A stretch of DNA of 64,000 nucleotides from Cryptomeria japonica (GCF_030272615.1 NC_081406.1:399606939-399670938), one strand, 5' to 3'; shown: positions 1-12,611, counted from the first letter of the stretch. Numbers and translations are program-made. Notes: generated by a model from the sequence alone, not told the origin.

Positions 1-419
1 TCAAGCTCCAAAGGGAATAAAAGGATTTTTAGAGTATGAATATTCATTTAGATAGCAAATTTTGGCAATCTAAAACAAACATTCATAGTTGAACTAAGAG
101 AAATGGTAGGATCAGACTAACCATGCACAAGGACTTACAATCAGTAAGCCTCCAATGGTATGAACCTGAAATCAAATCAAATAGCCTCACACTTCACCAT
201 TAACATCACTGAACTTTGATTAACTTGATGAAAAGAAACCACGCAAACAAGTTAGGGCAAATGGCAAAACACCATGCTTCAATGGTTTATTCATTTGTTC
301 TAACTACTATTAGAACAATTTTTCCCAACAGTTCCTACTCTATTCTAATTCTACTTCTAACATCTACTACTACCTCTAACCTCTAAAATTATAACTGTCT
401 AACCATTTTAACCCGCATT

Positions 420-434
420 GGCCTTTTATAGATT
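420..434 (-). promoter_or_regulatory. Probable TATA box of the family A LTR
   Basis: On the minus strand this reads CTATAAAAGGCCAATG. The same box occurs at the matching place in the second family A copy (27125-27137). Position inside the LTR and conservation between the copies support an LTR promoter. The start site is inferred, not seen. Confidence 0.55.
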
Positions 435-1744
435 TTACATTCTGTATCAGTGGCCAAGATTCCATCCATCCAATGGCTTTGATCCGCCTTCTAGAAATCT
501 TGACAACTTTTTAGTCAACGATCTCAACAACCATCAACCACCTTTTCAACTACTTTCAACTATCATCAATTAATCCTACTAGAAGACAAAATTTAACAAG
601 GCTCAAGGCACAAAAAGGTAAATTTGGTAGTTGGGAAAACTAACTTGTGGCCCCCTTTTGAATTGCATTAAATTGGGCCAACAAGTAGTCATTTTACAAT
701 AAAATAATTGCTATTACAATAAATTTATTTTCTGTCATCTCCAACTGTTCTTTTTTGTTTCTGCATGTCTTGTTGTCACCATTTTCCAAAGTTATGGAAA
801 TGGCACCAATTGCCCCTACAACACACTGCTATGTGATCCTTCCTTAAATCTCATGCCCTGGCTTTCAACTTGTTGCCATGTTGATGGTGGTAGTGGCCTT
901 TGCACATCCAGCCCCCTCTTACTTTGTCTTTGGCTCTGCTCATTAACATCTTCAGGGTGCTAACATGGAATTCATCCTCTTTTATCATGGTCATCTTTCT
1001 GGCATATTTAGGCAATGCCATGGACCCTTGGCTTCTCCATATGGTCCCTTCATTTGTTGGTGCTCTGGATTGTAGCGCTGCAGAGCCTTCTTTGATTGAA
1101 GCATCTCCACACGACCTCCTTTGTATCCTACATGGACACATAAGTTCAAGGATCAATCATTGTTTCGTTTAGTTATTCATCCTCACCATCACATTCCATC
1201 CTATGTCATCACTCATTTCTTACGCATCCCCCGAAGGATCTTTATTTGATCAATGCCTTTGTGATTCAACATTTGAACATTACTCTGCTTTTGCCTTTGA
1301 GAAAGTGATCCAGGAGGAGCCAAGGATCAAACATGGCATAAGGAAGTCCCATTGGATAAGGCCAAACCAAATTCAACACCCCTACACCAAATTTGGAAAT
1401 CTTGTGCAAAGTTCAGTCTGAATTTCAGCATTTGAAAGGTTAGAAGGAACAAGAGTTGTTTCTGATTTCCGAGAGTGATGAACTTCGGCTTGAACCTCGC
1501 CCTATCCTGATTTTGAGCTTCAATCAACAATGATTTTGGAATGCCACTTTGTTTGTCTAGAAAGGTCCTTGATGCCCTAAATCTCACCTCTTTGTGACTG
1601 CAAAATACAACTTTGAGAAGCTAACTTGGGAATGAAGACAAAATCCCACCTCTTTGTGACAAAATGAGAAAGTTCGGCCTTGAAAGGATCATTGGAATAA
1701 GGCTTATTCCCACCTCTTTGAAAACACCGATGAATTTTGACCGA

Positions 1745-2040
1745 AACTTCGGCCTTTTTTTAGGCATTTGTAAGGGGATTGGAATGCCAAAAGTTCTGAT
1801 AACACCTAACTTTACTCATGTTTTGGTGAACTTCGGCCTTTTTTTAGGCATTTGCAAGGGGATTGGAATGCCAAAAGTTCTGAAAACACCTAACTCTGCT
1901 CATGTTTTGGTGAACTTCGGCCTTTTTTTAGGCATTTGCAAGGGGATTTGAATGCCAAAAGTTCTGAAAACACCTAAATTTGCTCATGATTTGGTGAACT
2001 TCGGCCATTTTTTTAGGCATTTGCAAGCACTTTAGGAATA
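1745..2040. repeat. 84-bp tandem array inside the LTR (about 3.5 copies)
   Basis: The marker AACTTCGGCC recurs at 1745, 1829, 1913 and 1997, a spacing of exactly 84 bp. Units are nearly identical and share a run of T followed by AGGCATTTG and GGAATGCCAAAAG. Because 84 is a multiple of three, one plus-strand frame stays open through the array (28 residues per unit); nothing suggests a real protein. More decayed units of the same general type flank it (about 1440-1740 and 28300-29080). Confidence 0.9.
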
Positions 2041-2361
2041 AGTCATAATATGACTTTTGGGCTTAAAAATACCGAATTTGAGTTGCCTTTGCCCCAATTC
2101 AACTTAGGACTATCCTAGCTTGGGCTTAATTGCAGAATGCATAATGTCCTTAGAAACAATGTTTGTTCCTTTTCCCAAGCTAACCACCAAACTTTGCAGA
2201 GTGGATAAGAACTAGTTCTTGAGCAATTCTAGAGTAGGATCCCATCTCACTTGTTTCACCTTGTGAATCCTATGAGTTTTAACTCTCTCTCCCATGCTAG
2301 TAAGGCAAATAAAGGAAGGGGGGTCCATGTCAAAGACGGGGAAGGTGTGCACAACACAACA

Positions 2362-3246
2362 AGTAGTTAATAAGTTGAATGGCCATAGAATGTAATCATT
2401 TGTGCGTTGAATATGAATTATTGCTCTTTGTTTCTAATATTCAAAACTGCAAAATGAAAATAAAATATTTCATTTCATTTTTATAAATTAAATTCAAAAC
2501 CATTTTTTCTTCAAACATCTAAATTGGAAGTATTGTGATTTGTAAATTTTGTCCCTGTCCAAAAGATTAACTCAATTCTTATGTAAGAAAAGAATTCTAA
2601 TTTTCTACTGTATATAATGTCTATAATTTCTTACAATTAGAAAATTATTCCCATATTCGCTTGCATTGTCAAATTTTTTTCCCACAAGCCATTTATAATT
2701 TTATATACTTAAAATGTGGTATTCTCAAATATGTTCAAGCAGTCGTATTTATTTACTAGCTAATTGAGTAACCATGTCAAAGGCAAACATGAAAAGTAAG
2801 ACATCACCATATCATCACTTACGCAAGAACCATACTTTCACTCTGAATCTTTAGTAGAGTGTTCCTCAAACCAAGAAAAATACATATTAATAATATAGAA
2901 GCCTAAAGTAGCAAACTCATTTTTTAGGCAGTAACAATGCTTTTCAATTTGAATCGAAGGATATAAAATCTACCATAGAGAGAGTAATAATCTCTCATTA
3001 ACGTTTTTTTTTAGTTATATATACAAATACAAAAGGGCCATGTATGAAACCACAAAACATAAATTTTGAGCCAATTACTGCAAATATTTTCAAACAAATC
3101 AAAACTAAAAGCAGATGAAAGTTATGTGTGAATTTCATACATATACAAATCATTAGATGAGAACAAAAAAGAATATATTGAACTAAATAATCTAAAAATG
3201 AACTGCAAAAAAGGCCTGGTTAATTTCATGCCTACCAACAACATAC
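2362..3246. other. AT-rich stretch with no recognised feature
   Basis: Low-complexity A/T-rich sequence with no coding pattern or TE signature. It follows the LTR terminus and precedes a candidate exon, so it may be intron or intergenic sequence. Confidence 0.5.
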
Positions 3247-3404
3247 CCTTGGTTGAGGTTTCCAACAAATTTGGATATACAACATTAATCAGCGTATCAA
3301 TGATGCTTTCTTTATGGGGCATTGAATCATTTCGCAAGGCAAAATGTAAGCAAGGCATCTCATAATCCTTTCCTCCATATTTTTGTGCAGTGTTGCAAGA
3401 ATTG
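3247..3404 (-). CDS. Candidate internal exon of an unrecognised host gene
   Basis: On the minus strand an acceptor (TTTTTATTGCAG) is followed by about 52 open codons and a donor that reads AAGG|GTATGT. The frame contains the residues YGGKDYEMPCLHFALRNDSM and, further on, VVYPNLLETSTK, with balanced amino-acid composition unlike the AT-rich noise around it. I do not recognise the family. The neighbouring exons are not seen, and the nearest other exon-like blocks (30.2-30.5 kb and 63.6-64.0 kb) are on the same strand. It could be a gene fragment or a chance open stretch with lucky splice signals. Confidence 0.4.
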
Positions 3405-3535
3405 CTGCAATAAAAATGGAACTAAATCAGAAATTTTAACTGCAAATGCCACTAAACATGGTTAATATGCAAATTTCTTGGTACACGAACTGCTAAAATG
3501 TATGTATCTTTGATACTACCTTATCTATTGTCACA

Positions 3536-3775
3536 TACTCAAGCATCTAATGAACACTGCCAAAAACTTGGAATACACATGACATTTCTAAAAACAAATA
3601 AATAAAAAAGGATTATAGATAATGAAGAGAAGAATAAGCAACCCAAAATTTGATATACTCAACCATCTAATAAACATTGCCAAAAGCATAGACAGCACAT
3701 GACATTTCTAAAACAAATGGATAAAAGGAGGATGATGGATAATGAAGAGAACCAAAAACAATCTAAAATGTGAGA
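3536..3775. repeat. Diverged tandem duplication, two copies of about 120 bp
   Basis: Two adjacent blocks start TACTCAA(G/C)CATCTAAT and share ACATGACATTTCTAAAA and GATAATGAAGAGAA in the same order. They differ by scattered substitutions and small indels. Confidence 0.75.
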
Positions 3776-4769
3776 GGAAATAAAGGGAATAATGTTACAA
3801 TTTCTAAGCCATAATCATAGAGTGCTAGAAACCTCAGAATTTTGACTATCGTCCTCTTTAATCCAATTGTACGAATAGTGTGAAGCTGGAAAAATTATTT
3901 AGATTGATAAGATGAATCTGGCTTGTTTCCTAGATGATTTATTTTTAAATAATACTTTAAGATCTAAGAGATTATGGCAAACAGTTGGATATTACTTAGT
4001 AAACAGAAAAAGTTCATGGGAAAACTCCTATTATTGGCAATTGGTGAGTGAAAACAGGTAAAATTTCAATCCCCTTATTACAACAAAATACAGCAAGATT
4101 CAGAAACTTTCTAAATTGCATCACTGGGCCTACCGCTGGCTGTTTGGAATGATGAATTCCTGCATGAAGGCACTTTTCCTCTCATGCTCTTATTCCTAAG
4201 CTAATAGGATCTGACTCTCCACAAATCCTAATTCTAGTGGATTAAAAATTAATCAAGAATAAGTACTAAATCCAAGATCAGATTCTTGGTGAAAGGTTTC
4301 TGTAAGGTATTGGTGGCACCGAAGAGGAACAAGGAGTGTTAGAGGAACGAGGAGTATTTTATATGGCATTGGGTTCTATTGTGATAATTGTCCCTTCTTG
4401 GGGTCATAAAACTTCTATTTTAATCCAAAAGTAGGCTCTTACATATATACTACTATGGGTTTGCATCTACAAAGTTGATGAACTTTCACCAGCTTCCTAG
4501 AAACCTTAATTAGGGGAGCATATTGAGGAAAATAGGGGAACCGACTCGTCTTTTGAATGTCACAGTTCAAAGCCCATTGGCCACTCATGTAAGAAACATA
4601 TTAATATAAAATTTTAAATCAATCCAAACTACTACCAAAGCATATCAACCTATACACCACTTTTATTACTTGGGTTAAGATTCTTGATACTGATTGACTT
4701 CCAAACTGCTACTATTGCTACCACAAGAATTGCTTTAAGTAGACAGTTGTAAATAAAGAACAAAGCAAA
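3776..4769. other. AT-rich stretch with no recognised feature
   Basis: No gene, LTR terminus or tandem structure was recognised. Flanks the hAT relic that begins near 4770. Confidence 0.5.
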
Positions 4770-4775
4770 TACCTA

Positions 4776-5010
4776 GGACGTGTCCCTAGGCCTAAACGTC
4801 TTGAGGACATAGGGATGTCCCAAGGATGTGAGGACACCTCAGGGACATCCCAGGGATGCAAGGACACCTTGAGAATGTTCTCAAGTGGTCCCCTTTTATT
4901 TGAAGTTGCGGGAAATGTCCCCAGAACCAAGGGACATTGGGGATGTTCTCTTGTCTCAGGGACTACATGGGATGTCTAGGATGTCCCCCAATCACCCCAA
5001 GGATGGACGG
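4776..5010. repeat. Subterminal GGGATGTCC-type repeats of the hAT element
   Basis: At least eight variants of GGGACATCC / GGGATGTCC / AGGACACCT occur within about 230 bp, in both orientations. Dense subterminal motifs at one end of the element fit transposase-binding sites known for plant hAT elements. The function is inferred. Confidence 0.6.
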
Positions 5011-5373
5011 AGTCCCTAACATCAGCCCTCCATTTTTTTTTAAGAAAAAATCTCTTAACTTTGAAATAAAAAGCATTTTTTTATTGTTTGAGTGGTCCCC
5101 CACCTCCCAGCTTGCCCTAAAGGAAAAATAGAAGTTCATTTTCTTTCATATCAACACTTGTGTGTGAAAAAACAAGAGGAGCAACAGGGTTTGAAAGGAG
5201 AACTTCTTTTGAGTAGGGATAGAAGGAGCCAGCTAGCAGTGGGGCTGCAAATTCTTCAAAGAGGTAATCTTTAATCCTTCTTTATTTTTTTCAAAACTTG
5301 AACCATGAAATGTCTATTTCCTTCTGTTTTTTGCATTTTTCCAGTTAAAAATTGCATTATATCTCTAAAAACC

Positions 5374-7746
5374 ATGAGCAGCATTGAGAATGATAGTACT
5401 AGCGACAATGAAGTAGAAGAGATTGGAGGAAATGCAAGTACAAGTGTTGAGGGTGATAGTGGACAGCAACAAAATCCATTTAAATGCCCTTCAAAAACCT
5501 GCAAAAATATGCAAAGGGCCCTTTTAATTGAAAATACTTCTCCAACCTATTACACCAAAGGAAAAAATTTAGGGGGAAGTAGGGTGTGGCTTTGTCACAT
5601 CTAGAAGAAAGAGTTTAAAGGTGGCTACCCAAGGGTCCAATCTCATTTTTTGGGTGTTAAAGGGCGTGGAGTTAAAGCATGTCCAGAAATAAAAGAAAAT
5701 AAGAAGTTAGAGTGTCATAGATTGCACATGGAGGTGGAAATTGGGGCTTAAGGGGTGACAATAATAGCACCTTCTTTTGCGAGTCCACAATCATCTATGC
5801 CTATGCCATCCACGGTTGGTAGGAAAGAAGATGTCACAAGAGGAAAGAGGGAGATGAGTGATGGTGAGAACCAAGGTCAATTGAAGCTATGTTTGATGAG
5901 CAAGCACGAGATGCTATAAAGTATTCAATTGCCAATTCTTTTTTGCTCATGCCATTCAATTTCATGTGGTTCGCTCCTCTTACTTCAAACAAATGATTAG
6001 AGATATAGCCTCTATTGGTCCCTCGTTTGTACCCCCTAGAGATCATAAGCAAAGAGTATTCCAAGGTCAGTTTGCTAATGGAGGATATGAGGCAAACTTG
6101 GATGAGGACAAGTTGCTCTATTGAAATGGATGTGTGGACTGATATTAGACATCAGCCACTCATCAAATCATAGTCACATGCCCTACTCATTCATTATTTC
6201 TCAAAGCCATTAATTGTTCAAGGAAGCATCAGGATGAAAAATTCCAATTTAGCATTTTGAGAGATGTCATAGAGGAGTTTGAGCCCTCAAATGTTGTACA
6301 GGTAGGTGATCACCGATTCAGCATGTGTGTGCAAATTGGTTGGTTTGATGGTGGACGGTTCTTACAAGCACATCTTTTGGACCTCATGTTGTGTCCATGC
6401 ATTTAACAATGCATTGAAAGACATAGGGAAAATTGATTAAGTGAAGCAAGTTGTGGTAGAAGCTAAAGACATTCAAATGTTCATTTATGTCCACCATATC
6501 TCACTTGCTCTCTTTTGGACATTTTCAAAGGAGGAGTTCCACAAACCTATTGAGACAAAGTAGGCCACTTCATTTCGTTAGAGAGGATCTCTAAGGTGCA
6601 TAAGCCTCTACAATTGACGATTATGAATACTAAGTGGACTAGATGGCCTAATTCAAGCTCTACTCAAGGAAAATCCACCAACAAAACATCCTTGATAAAG
6701 CTTGGTGATCCACTGTGAGGTAAGGCATTGCTGCTTTTATTATTAAATTGCTGATTTTATCAATAAATTGCTGAATTTATTCTGATTTTCATATTAAATT
6801 TCTGATTTTAATATTTTAATTTTATTGTTCAATGTTCCAAATTTTGAAGTTTCTAACATGTCAATTAATTCTTTTGAAAATTTTGTTTGCATTTTGAAGA
6901 TACGTTTGCTCTTTCATCTCACCTATTTTAGATGTCATTAAATATGTTGATACAGACTCTCCTAGTCATGGAGACATATATGAGGCATTTGACAGGATGC
7001 TTGGGAAGATAAAGAAAACAATTTTGGCTAGAGATCCTACTTTACAATTATATGAGCAACATATTAAACCCATTTTTTATGCAGAAGTGGAACACAATAG
7101 ACACCCCACTTCATATAGCAGCCTTTGCTCAAAATCCCAAATGGTATACACCAAAGGACGGAAGGGTGCTTCCGTGTGATGATGAAGAGGTTTTAGATGG
7201 GCTAAACGGGCCTTCAATAAGATGTATTCAGAGGATACATCTTCAATACATTGCACACAATTCCTTTGCAAATCTTCATGGTCCAACATTTAGTAGACCA
7301 CAGGCAAGGTTGGATAAAGCTATATTAGCTCAAATTGACTCTATTGGATGGTGACCATGGCACTAGAGAGATACACCACATTTGAAGATTACTACCACTT
7401 GCTTCCATTCGCAGGTTCCCAATTCCTCTACTATAAAGAGGAATTGGTCCACATATGACTTTATCCACTTCATCAAGAGGAATTGACTTACCTCTAGACG
7501 GGCAAAGAAGCTAGTGGTTGTGCATATACTCTCCGACTTCAAGATTGTTACACTCCAAAGTATCGGCAGAGTCCAGCTTTAAGAGTATCAACAAACTCCA
7601 GCTTTATAGTGGGATATTGATCTCGAAGACGTGGCCCAAGTTGATGAGGAGGAGACACCAAAGGGATTGGTTGGCTAAGGAGGACAATCACAGTGGTGAT
7701 GACTCAAAAGACTGATTTTGATGTAGTGTTGGAAGATGTACATTAG
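5374..7746 (+). pseudogene. hAT transposase relic (BED finger, DUF659, C-terminal dimerisation part)
   Basis: Pieces in shifting frames follow the usual order of plant hAT transposases. A BED-like zinc-finger part (VWLCHI then a stop, FKGGYPRVQSHFLGVKGRG) lies at about 5580-5680. A DUF659-like part (DAIKYSIANSFF, then SSYFKQMIRDIASIGPSF) lies at about 5900-6030. An IFWTSCCVHAFNNALKDIGK segment, typical of the hAT core, lies near 6380-6440. The C-terminal part has DTPLHIAAFAQNPKWYTP (7090-7150) and a MALERYTTFEDYYHLLPFA-like stretch near 7360. Several frameshifts and stops separate them. It would have bound element ends and catalysed cut-and-paste transposition in the nucleus. A spacer of about 180 bp rich in ATTTTATT near 6720-6900 looks like an intron or insertion. 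Confidence 0.85.
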
Positions 7747-8140
7747 GGGCAGCAGTGTATTTTTTTTGTATTTTATTTGCATATTGTAATTGAGAGTGAA
7801 ACTATATCACAGCAATGTAGCCTTTGAGCATTTAGTTATAACTTATATAGGTTTATAAGTTGTATGTTATTTTTTAATATCACATGCACATTGATAATGA
7901 ATCCTGAAAGCATTTAGAATTAAGTATTAATGTTTGAAATTTTGAAATGTCTCAATTGAACACAAATGTTATATGTTAAGGTTCTATAATGTATATATGC
8001 ATGCTTTATCCATGTTTTCATATGAATATTTAAAATTTCCCTATTTTTATATAGTTTTCCCCTTTGTCGTCCCCTAGCCTTCTCCAAAAATGCCACAAGA
8101 AATTGGGGAAAACACATTCCCCTTTCCCGAAAAATCGAGG

Positions 8141-8562
8141 TAACGTATAAAATACCAAGTCATGTTAAGAATGATGTGGAAATTCAAACATTTGGAGATC
8201 AAAAGTCCTAAATCCAGATCAATAAGAAAATTTACACGAGATAAATGAATAAGCTATCGCACAAGGGAGTATTCATTTATGCCTTGGGCATCGCGATTGC
8301 CAAACAAGGAATGAAGAAATATTATCCATTAGGGGAATGAACAGATTCGTCAAGTGAAGCTCTCGAAGAGATTTCTCAAGTTCATCCTCTCATCTAACTA
8401 TTTAGGAGGAAGATGGGTGAGTTTAGGAACACTAAGGATTCAACAACAATTATTGAGGCTAGTGTGTTGATACATGATGATGTGAATATTTCTATAAGTT
8501 ACAAACCAAAATCATTTACCCTAACAGAACTACAAATGATATATAATGGGACATTGAGAAAT
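8141..8562. other. Unassigned sequence between two hAT elements
   Basis: An open stretch starting at 8413 is interrupted by the insertion at 8571. Joining across the insertion gives a stop within a few codons, so I do not call a gene. No known family was recognised. Confidence 0.45.
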
Positions 8563-8570
8563 AGAGAAAC

Positions 8571-9521
8571 CATACATGGAATACTTGCCACAAACTTGGC
8601 AAGTTTTCAAAAACTCGCGAGTTTTTGGCTGAGGAAAGTAATTTCAGCATTGACTCGCCACAAAAACTCGTCGAGTTTCTGGCGAATTTTTCAAAAAAAC
8701 TCGGTTGCATAAAAAAAAGAGGCCCAAACACATCAAAAAATTATCTAATTTTTTTTTTCAAGTCAATCTCATTCTCTTCATCAGAATATATACGTCAAAT
8801 ATAACATTTAAGTATAACTTATATATGTCTTTTTCCTTTCTTATACTTTAAGTTATATTTCATGTATATATTGGCTAAATGTTTGAGAGTGATTTCAGAT
8901 CTCTAGGAGTTATAATGCAAATACTAGGTTTTAGAAGATCTATATTTTCAAACACAGTCAAATTTCAGTAATCTGTAGGCTCCTATCAATATTCTCTCGA
9001 TCTCTCTATCTCACTCACTTTATCTGCCTCAAATTCTAGACCTATCTATCTCCCTATCACTCTTCCTCTATCCCCTCTCTCTAACACTCTGTCTAACTCT
9101 CTCTTCTCTCCCCCAAGATCTAAAATTATCTCTCTACCCCTCTCTCACCCTTAGACCCCCGCGAGGGGTGCTACCCTCAACCTCATTTTGGAGAGGTGAA
9201 GGAGCCACATCGAACTCCTAGGACTAGACCCTCTAGGTCTATCTCTCACCTAGTTATCACTAGAGATGGGAAGAGGAAGATGTAAAATATTTTGATGTAG
9301 TATTTACTTTTAGTTTTACAAAAACAATTTGCTATTTCATTTTGTTTTGGTCTATTAGCTATCAACATTCCACAAGAGGATGCCATTTTGTACCCAATTT
9401 GCATTTAAATCAATCAATATATCTAGACTCGGCTTCTTGTTGTTGAGTTTTCACCGAGTTTTTGCGGAGTTTTTTTTTCGAGCCTTGGCGAGTTTTTGCT
9501 TTAGGCGAGTAGTTAACTATG
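8571..9521. mobile_element. Non-autonomous hAT-type element, 951 bp, with 8-bp TSD
   Basis: The 8-bp duplication AGAGAAAC flanks it exactly (8563-8570 and 9522-9529). The ends are imperfect inverted repeats: CATACATGGAATACTTGCC at the left, and CATAGTTAACTACTCGCC when the right end is read on the minus strand. Both subterminal parts are packed with CGAGTTTTT / AAAAACTCG words (8590-8705 and 9424-9515). No transposase is present. The interior from about 8775 to 8990 is homologous to part of the long LTRs at 19030-19180 and 53280-53480, so the element carries a retrotransposon segment. The remainder contains CTCTCT-rich sequence. Confidence 0.85.
8788..8872. repeat. Foldback palindrome shared with two LTRs
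   Basis: Two arms, AATATAACATTTAAGTATAA and its near reverse complement TTATACTTTAAGTTATATT, flank a short spacer. The same foldback with the same right flank (GTTTGAGAGTG) is found at 53297-53372 and, inverted, at 19107-19167. Here the presumed flanking 8-mers have diverged (ATCAGAAT and GGCTAAAT). Confidence 0.8.
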
Positions 9522-9529
9522 AGAGAAAC

Positions 9530-11150
9530 CCTTCACAATTATTAGACTAGCACAAGGACACCAATATAGTCCCAAAGAAATTCAAAAGTAAAACAAGAAC
9601 TCAAAACTCATATGCCTTAACCAAACCAAAAGGAGGACTAGCATCCAACAATTTGACATGGGACCAAGAAAGCAGTGATCTAGGAAAGCTTTCCTACTAC
9701 GCTCTTCCAAAAAATCCAACATATAGTGATCGACTATGTGGTATAGATAGTATATAGTCTACGAAGCTAGGAGTCATCCTCAAAGAACAAAATGCTACTT
9801 TTTAGGCAATGATCCAAAAGAAAAAAGAATGTTGCCTATATTGACACCTTCAGATCAATTTCCTTGTGTAACATAGTCTATAAGCTACTAGATAATGAGA
9901 TTGCTGACAAGCTAAATTTAAATTACCAAAGCTGGTAAGCGAAAGAATCAAGAGGTTAAAGGTATCTAGGCTTTGCAAATAGCCTAAAACACAATGAATC
10001 TCTTAACTACAACGCGTTGATGAAAGCTGTTTAAAAAGATAACCAGTAGTGGAAGAGAAAAAATAAGTTTGAGAAAGCTAATTACCAAATTTGTAGGCAG
10101 TGGCACCTTTGAGTGAAGATGAAGAGAGCTTTTTGAGCCTACTAATGATAAAACTAATGCAAAACTATCAACTTAGGAAGGGAAGTAACCAACTCTAGCA
10201 AGAAGGATTCAATTGATAAATCATAAATGCCTTAGTAGAAACCACTTCAATCAAAATGCTTTGTTCTTTTCTTCAAGTAATCCAAACTTTTGTAAGCAAC
10301 TAACATCCAAGATTCAAGCAAGATTCACCTAAGCATGCCCTATAGCCACAAATTAATTTTTCATCATTCATATTTGTTTTTATCTTTATCTCTTTTATCA
10401 TTATTTGGTCAGAAATGAGTGCTGTTATTCTTCACCTGTGCATGTCCTATAGCTGGGTGTTATTTTTACGTCAGACTGCTATATGTAGTTTGGAAAGTTT
10501 AAAAACGTATAGACTAATACTTATCAAGCATGTGGATGTTAGCAACTTTAAAGGTTTTTGAATTAAATTTGCAACTTTAAACTTGCTGCACAATTCAACA
10601 TTTACCTTGCCAAACATTATTACAATTTTTTATCTCGTCAAACTCCAAGTCGAAGAAACCTTAAATTTTTATTGAAATTAATATAAAAATATTTCAAATT
10701 TGTGATATATATGGTAGTTTAATTTAACATATGCATGATAGGTAGTATTTTGAACTGGATTCCTCTGTTTTACAGCGCAAACACGTATATATTTATAATT
10801 TGTGTATGCTGCTTTGTAGGAACATATCCAAAACGTATCCAGATCAAAAAGAACATTAATTGTACCTGCATAGCATACCCATCCTCATCCCAATTCCAAC
10901 TGGGCAATCTAGGATTGGGGAATAGTGAGCTGGTGGACACAACTTTAGGTACTAAATAGTTTTGGTATATAGATGTATGACAGGGCATGAAAAAAAGAGA
11001 GCTAATTAGATTATAGTATCCATCCACCTACATAATAATGACACTGTATTGTAAAAATGTAAGTCAATTCTATTCACATGGATGTGGAAAGGGAGAAACG
11101 CATCAAAGCACAACAAAATAGAAAATGACTAAATATTCATAGGAAACAGA
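9530..11150. other. No recognised feature
   Basis: A/T-rich non-coding sequence. Open stretches on both strands around 10735-11027 overlap each other and show no family signature. No LTR ends or inverted repeats were noticed. Confidence 0.5.
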
Positions 11151-11152
11151 AA

Positions 11153-11430
11153 AGTAGATTGATTTTGTTAATTGCAAGACAAATATATATAGCACATAGA
11201 CATCAAAATAAAAATACGAGTATTAAAGTTCAAACTTATCGCAACCACGATGCAAATGTCACTAAATAATTCAGAAGACTCAAACATAGCAACACAGATT
11301 GATTTTATTATTACCTGCCAAATGTAGTAGATAAACATCAAAATAAATATACGTGTATTAAATTTTTTTTAAATCTAGACACCACAAACCAAATGTCATT
11401 AAACAAGTCAAAAGTCTCAAAAAAAAATTA
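11153..11430. repeat. Diverged tandem duplication, two copies of about 140 bp
   Basis: Both blocks contain, in order, AGATTGATTTT, ACATCAAAATAAA, TACGAGTATTAAA / TACGTGTATTAAA, and CAAATGTCA(C/T)TAAA. The second copy has a poly-T expansion. Confidence 0.65.
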
Positions 11431-12522
11431 ATTTTTCAATACCATCAAAAGTTTCAAATACCAATCCCAAGAAGATATTGACAGCCCTTTATAACTGAAA
11501 AATCACGCAACTTTTGTTTGCAAACTTTTGACATTAAATTTGTTTTTGAATTACAAGGCAGTTTCCTCAGAAAACGTCAAAGTTTGACCAGGTAAAATCT
11601 AGATTTTCCTACTGTATGCCAAACTGAAATAATGAAATTTCCAATCAGCAATTACTCACCGTTATTTGTGGTCATTTGCCAAGTAATTTTACAATAACTT
11701 GGATGCTACGCTGCCCACAATAATTTTATCTTAATCGAAACTTCTCTATCTCTGCTACTAGGAACTTTATGGCATTATATATTTTAAAAATAGGACCAAA
11801 GTCTTGAGTTGGGAATATATTAGCATGGCATTTGGATAAACTCTAGACTAAGAATCTGGATAACCTCTTCGCTCAAAACAAACAATACAGCAGCTTATGC
11901 GGTTGACAGTCATAGCATGGTTAAGGATTGTTGAGCGTTATTAAAAAGTAGAAATCTCAAATTAACCCTGTTTCCTCTATTGTCCATATATGTTATCGCA
12001 TTCAACTGGAAAAGCGGTAGGCTGGAAAAACTCCAAATCAAAGCAGAATATAACATGACAACAAGACAACTAAATCAAGGGAGGTTTCTGCATTATAAGG
12101 CACTCATCAATAGGGCTTATTTGGTTGCTCATTTTTCCCATTGCCATCAGGAAGATATAGATCATTTACCAAACTGCCTTTTGCATCAAAGAATCAAAAG
12201 TTTAATTCACTTCCTTGTCAGAAAAGAGTTATGTGGAAGAGAATGGAGTTATGTGGATTGGGTTTGGTTCCTTCAGAGAATAAACTTCAGGTAAATAGGG
12301 CATGTTACTGTGAATCACTGGACTGAAGCTTGTAATGTGCCTAAATTAGAAATGTCCTAAAGCTATTAAAAAAACTTAATTCCAAATAGTAAAGCAGGTT
12401 AAACAGTACCTACCCCTGCACATAAGTAGAAGTTAATCATAATCATATTTCATTAAGTAAACAATCAACATTAGTAAACCTAAAAAATTAAATTATCTAC
12501 TTAACAATGGAAAAGTTTACCA
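11431..12522. other. No recognised feature
   Basis: Non-coding sequence. Two overlapping plus-strand open stretches at 11980-12326 have no recognisable motif, splice context or homology, so they are not called genes. Confidence 0.45.
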
Positions 12523-12611
12523 CTTGAGGACGCTACCTGGGAAGGAGAGGAGATCCTGCAGCATCCTAGCTTGCAATTGCTGGAGGACCAGCAATCTCGG
12601 GAAGGGAGGAC
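12523..12611 (+). pseudogene. C-terminal end of a Ty3/gypsy chromovirus integrase (chromodomain)
   Basis: The frame reads PLEDATWEGEEILQHPSLQ and then LLEDQQSREG, the usual end of a plant chromovirus polyprotein (chromodomain W, then a conserved tail). It runs directly into a purine-rich tract (GGGAAGGGAGGAC) and the LTR at 12612. In the family this chromodomain is thought to guide integration to heterochromatin. Everything upstream is missing: the homology begins abruptly near 12523, so the element was truncated to its last roughly 30 codons plus the LTR. Confidence 0.85.

Larger units (their letters stand above)
1..2361 (-). mobile_element. Partial long LTR (family A), cut by the window edge
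   Basis: This stretch matches, piece by piece, the two halves of the interrupted LTR at 17210-17829 and 26910-29462: the opening part with the shared phrase around 110-230, the promoter region near 425, the 700-800 part, and a tail of degenerate repeats. Its right edge ends in ACACAACA at 2361, the same terminus as at 29462, so read on the minus strand the LTR begins TGTTGTGTTG. The other terminus and its TSD lie left of the window, so I cannot tell a solo LTR from one end of a full element. No retrotransposon coding sequence is present. Confidence 0.75.
4770..8140 (+). mobile_element. Decayed hAT-superfamily DNA transposon
   Basis: A plus-strand transposase relic (5374-7746) is bracketed by non-coding ends. 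The left end is crowded with short GGGATGTCC / GGACATCC words in both orientations, the kind of subterminal repeat hAT transposases bind. The right end, around 8050-8140, has CCCC-rich words (TTCCCCTT, GTCCCCTAG). I could not identify terminal inverted repeats or an 8-bp TSD, so both ends are approximate. It is unlikely to move, since the transposase frame is broken many times. Confidence 0.7.

Noticed and set aside
4718-5131. Two short proteins at the hAT left end
   Set aside because: Built from the subterminal GGGATGTCC repeats; non-coding.
9000-9130. CT-rich microsatellite as a promoter element
   Set aside because: Irregular CTCT-rich sequence inside a non-autonomous element, with no gene downstream.
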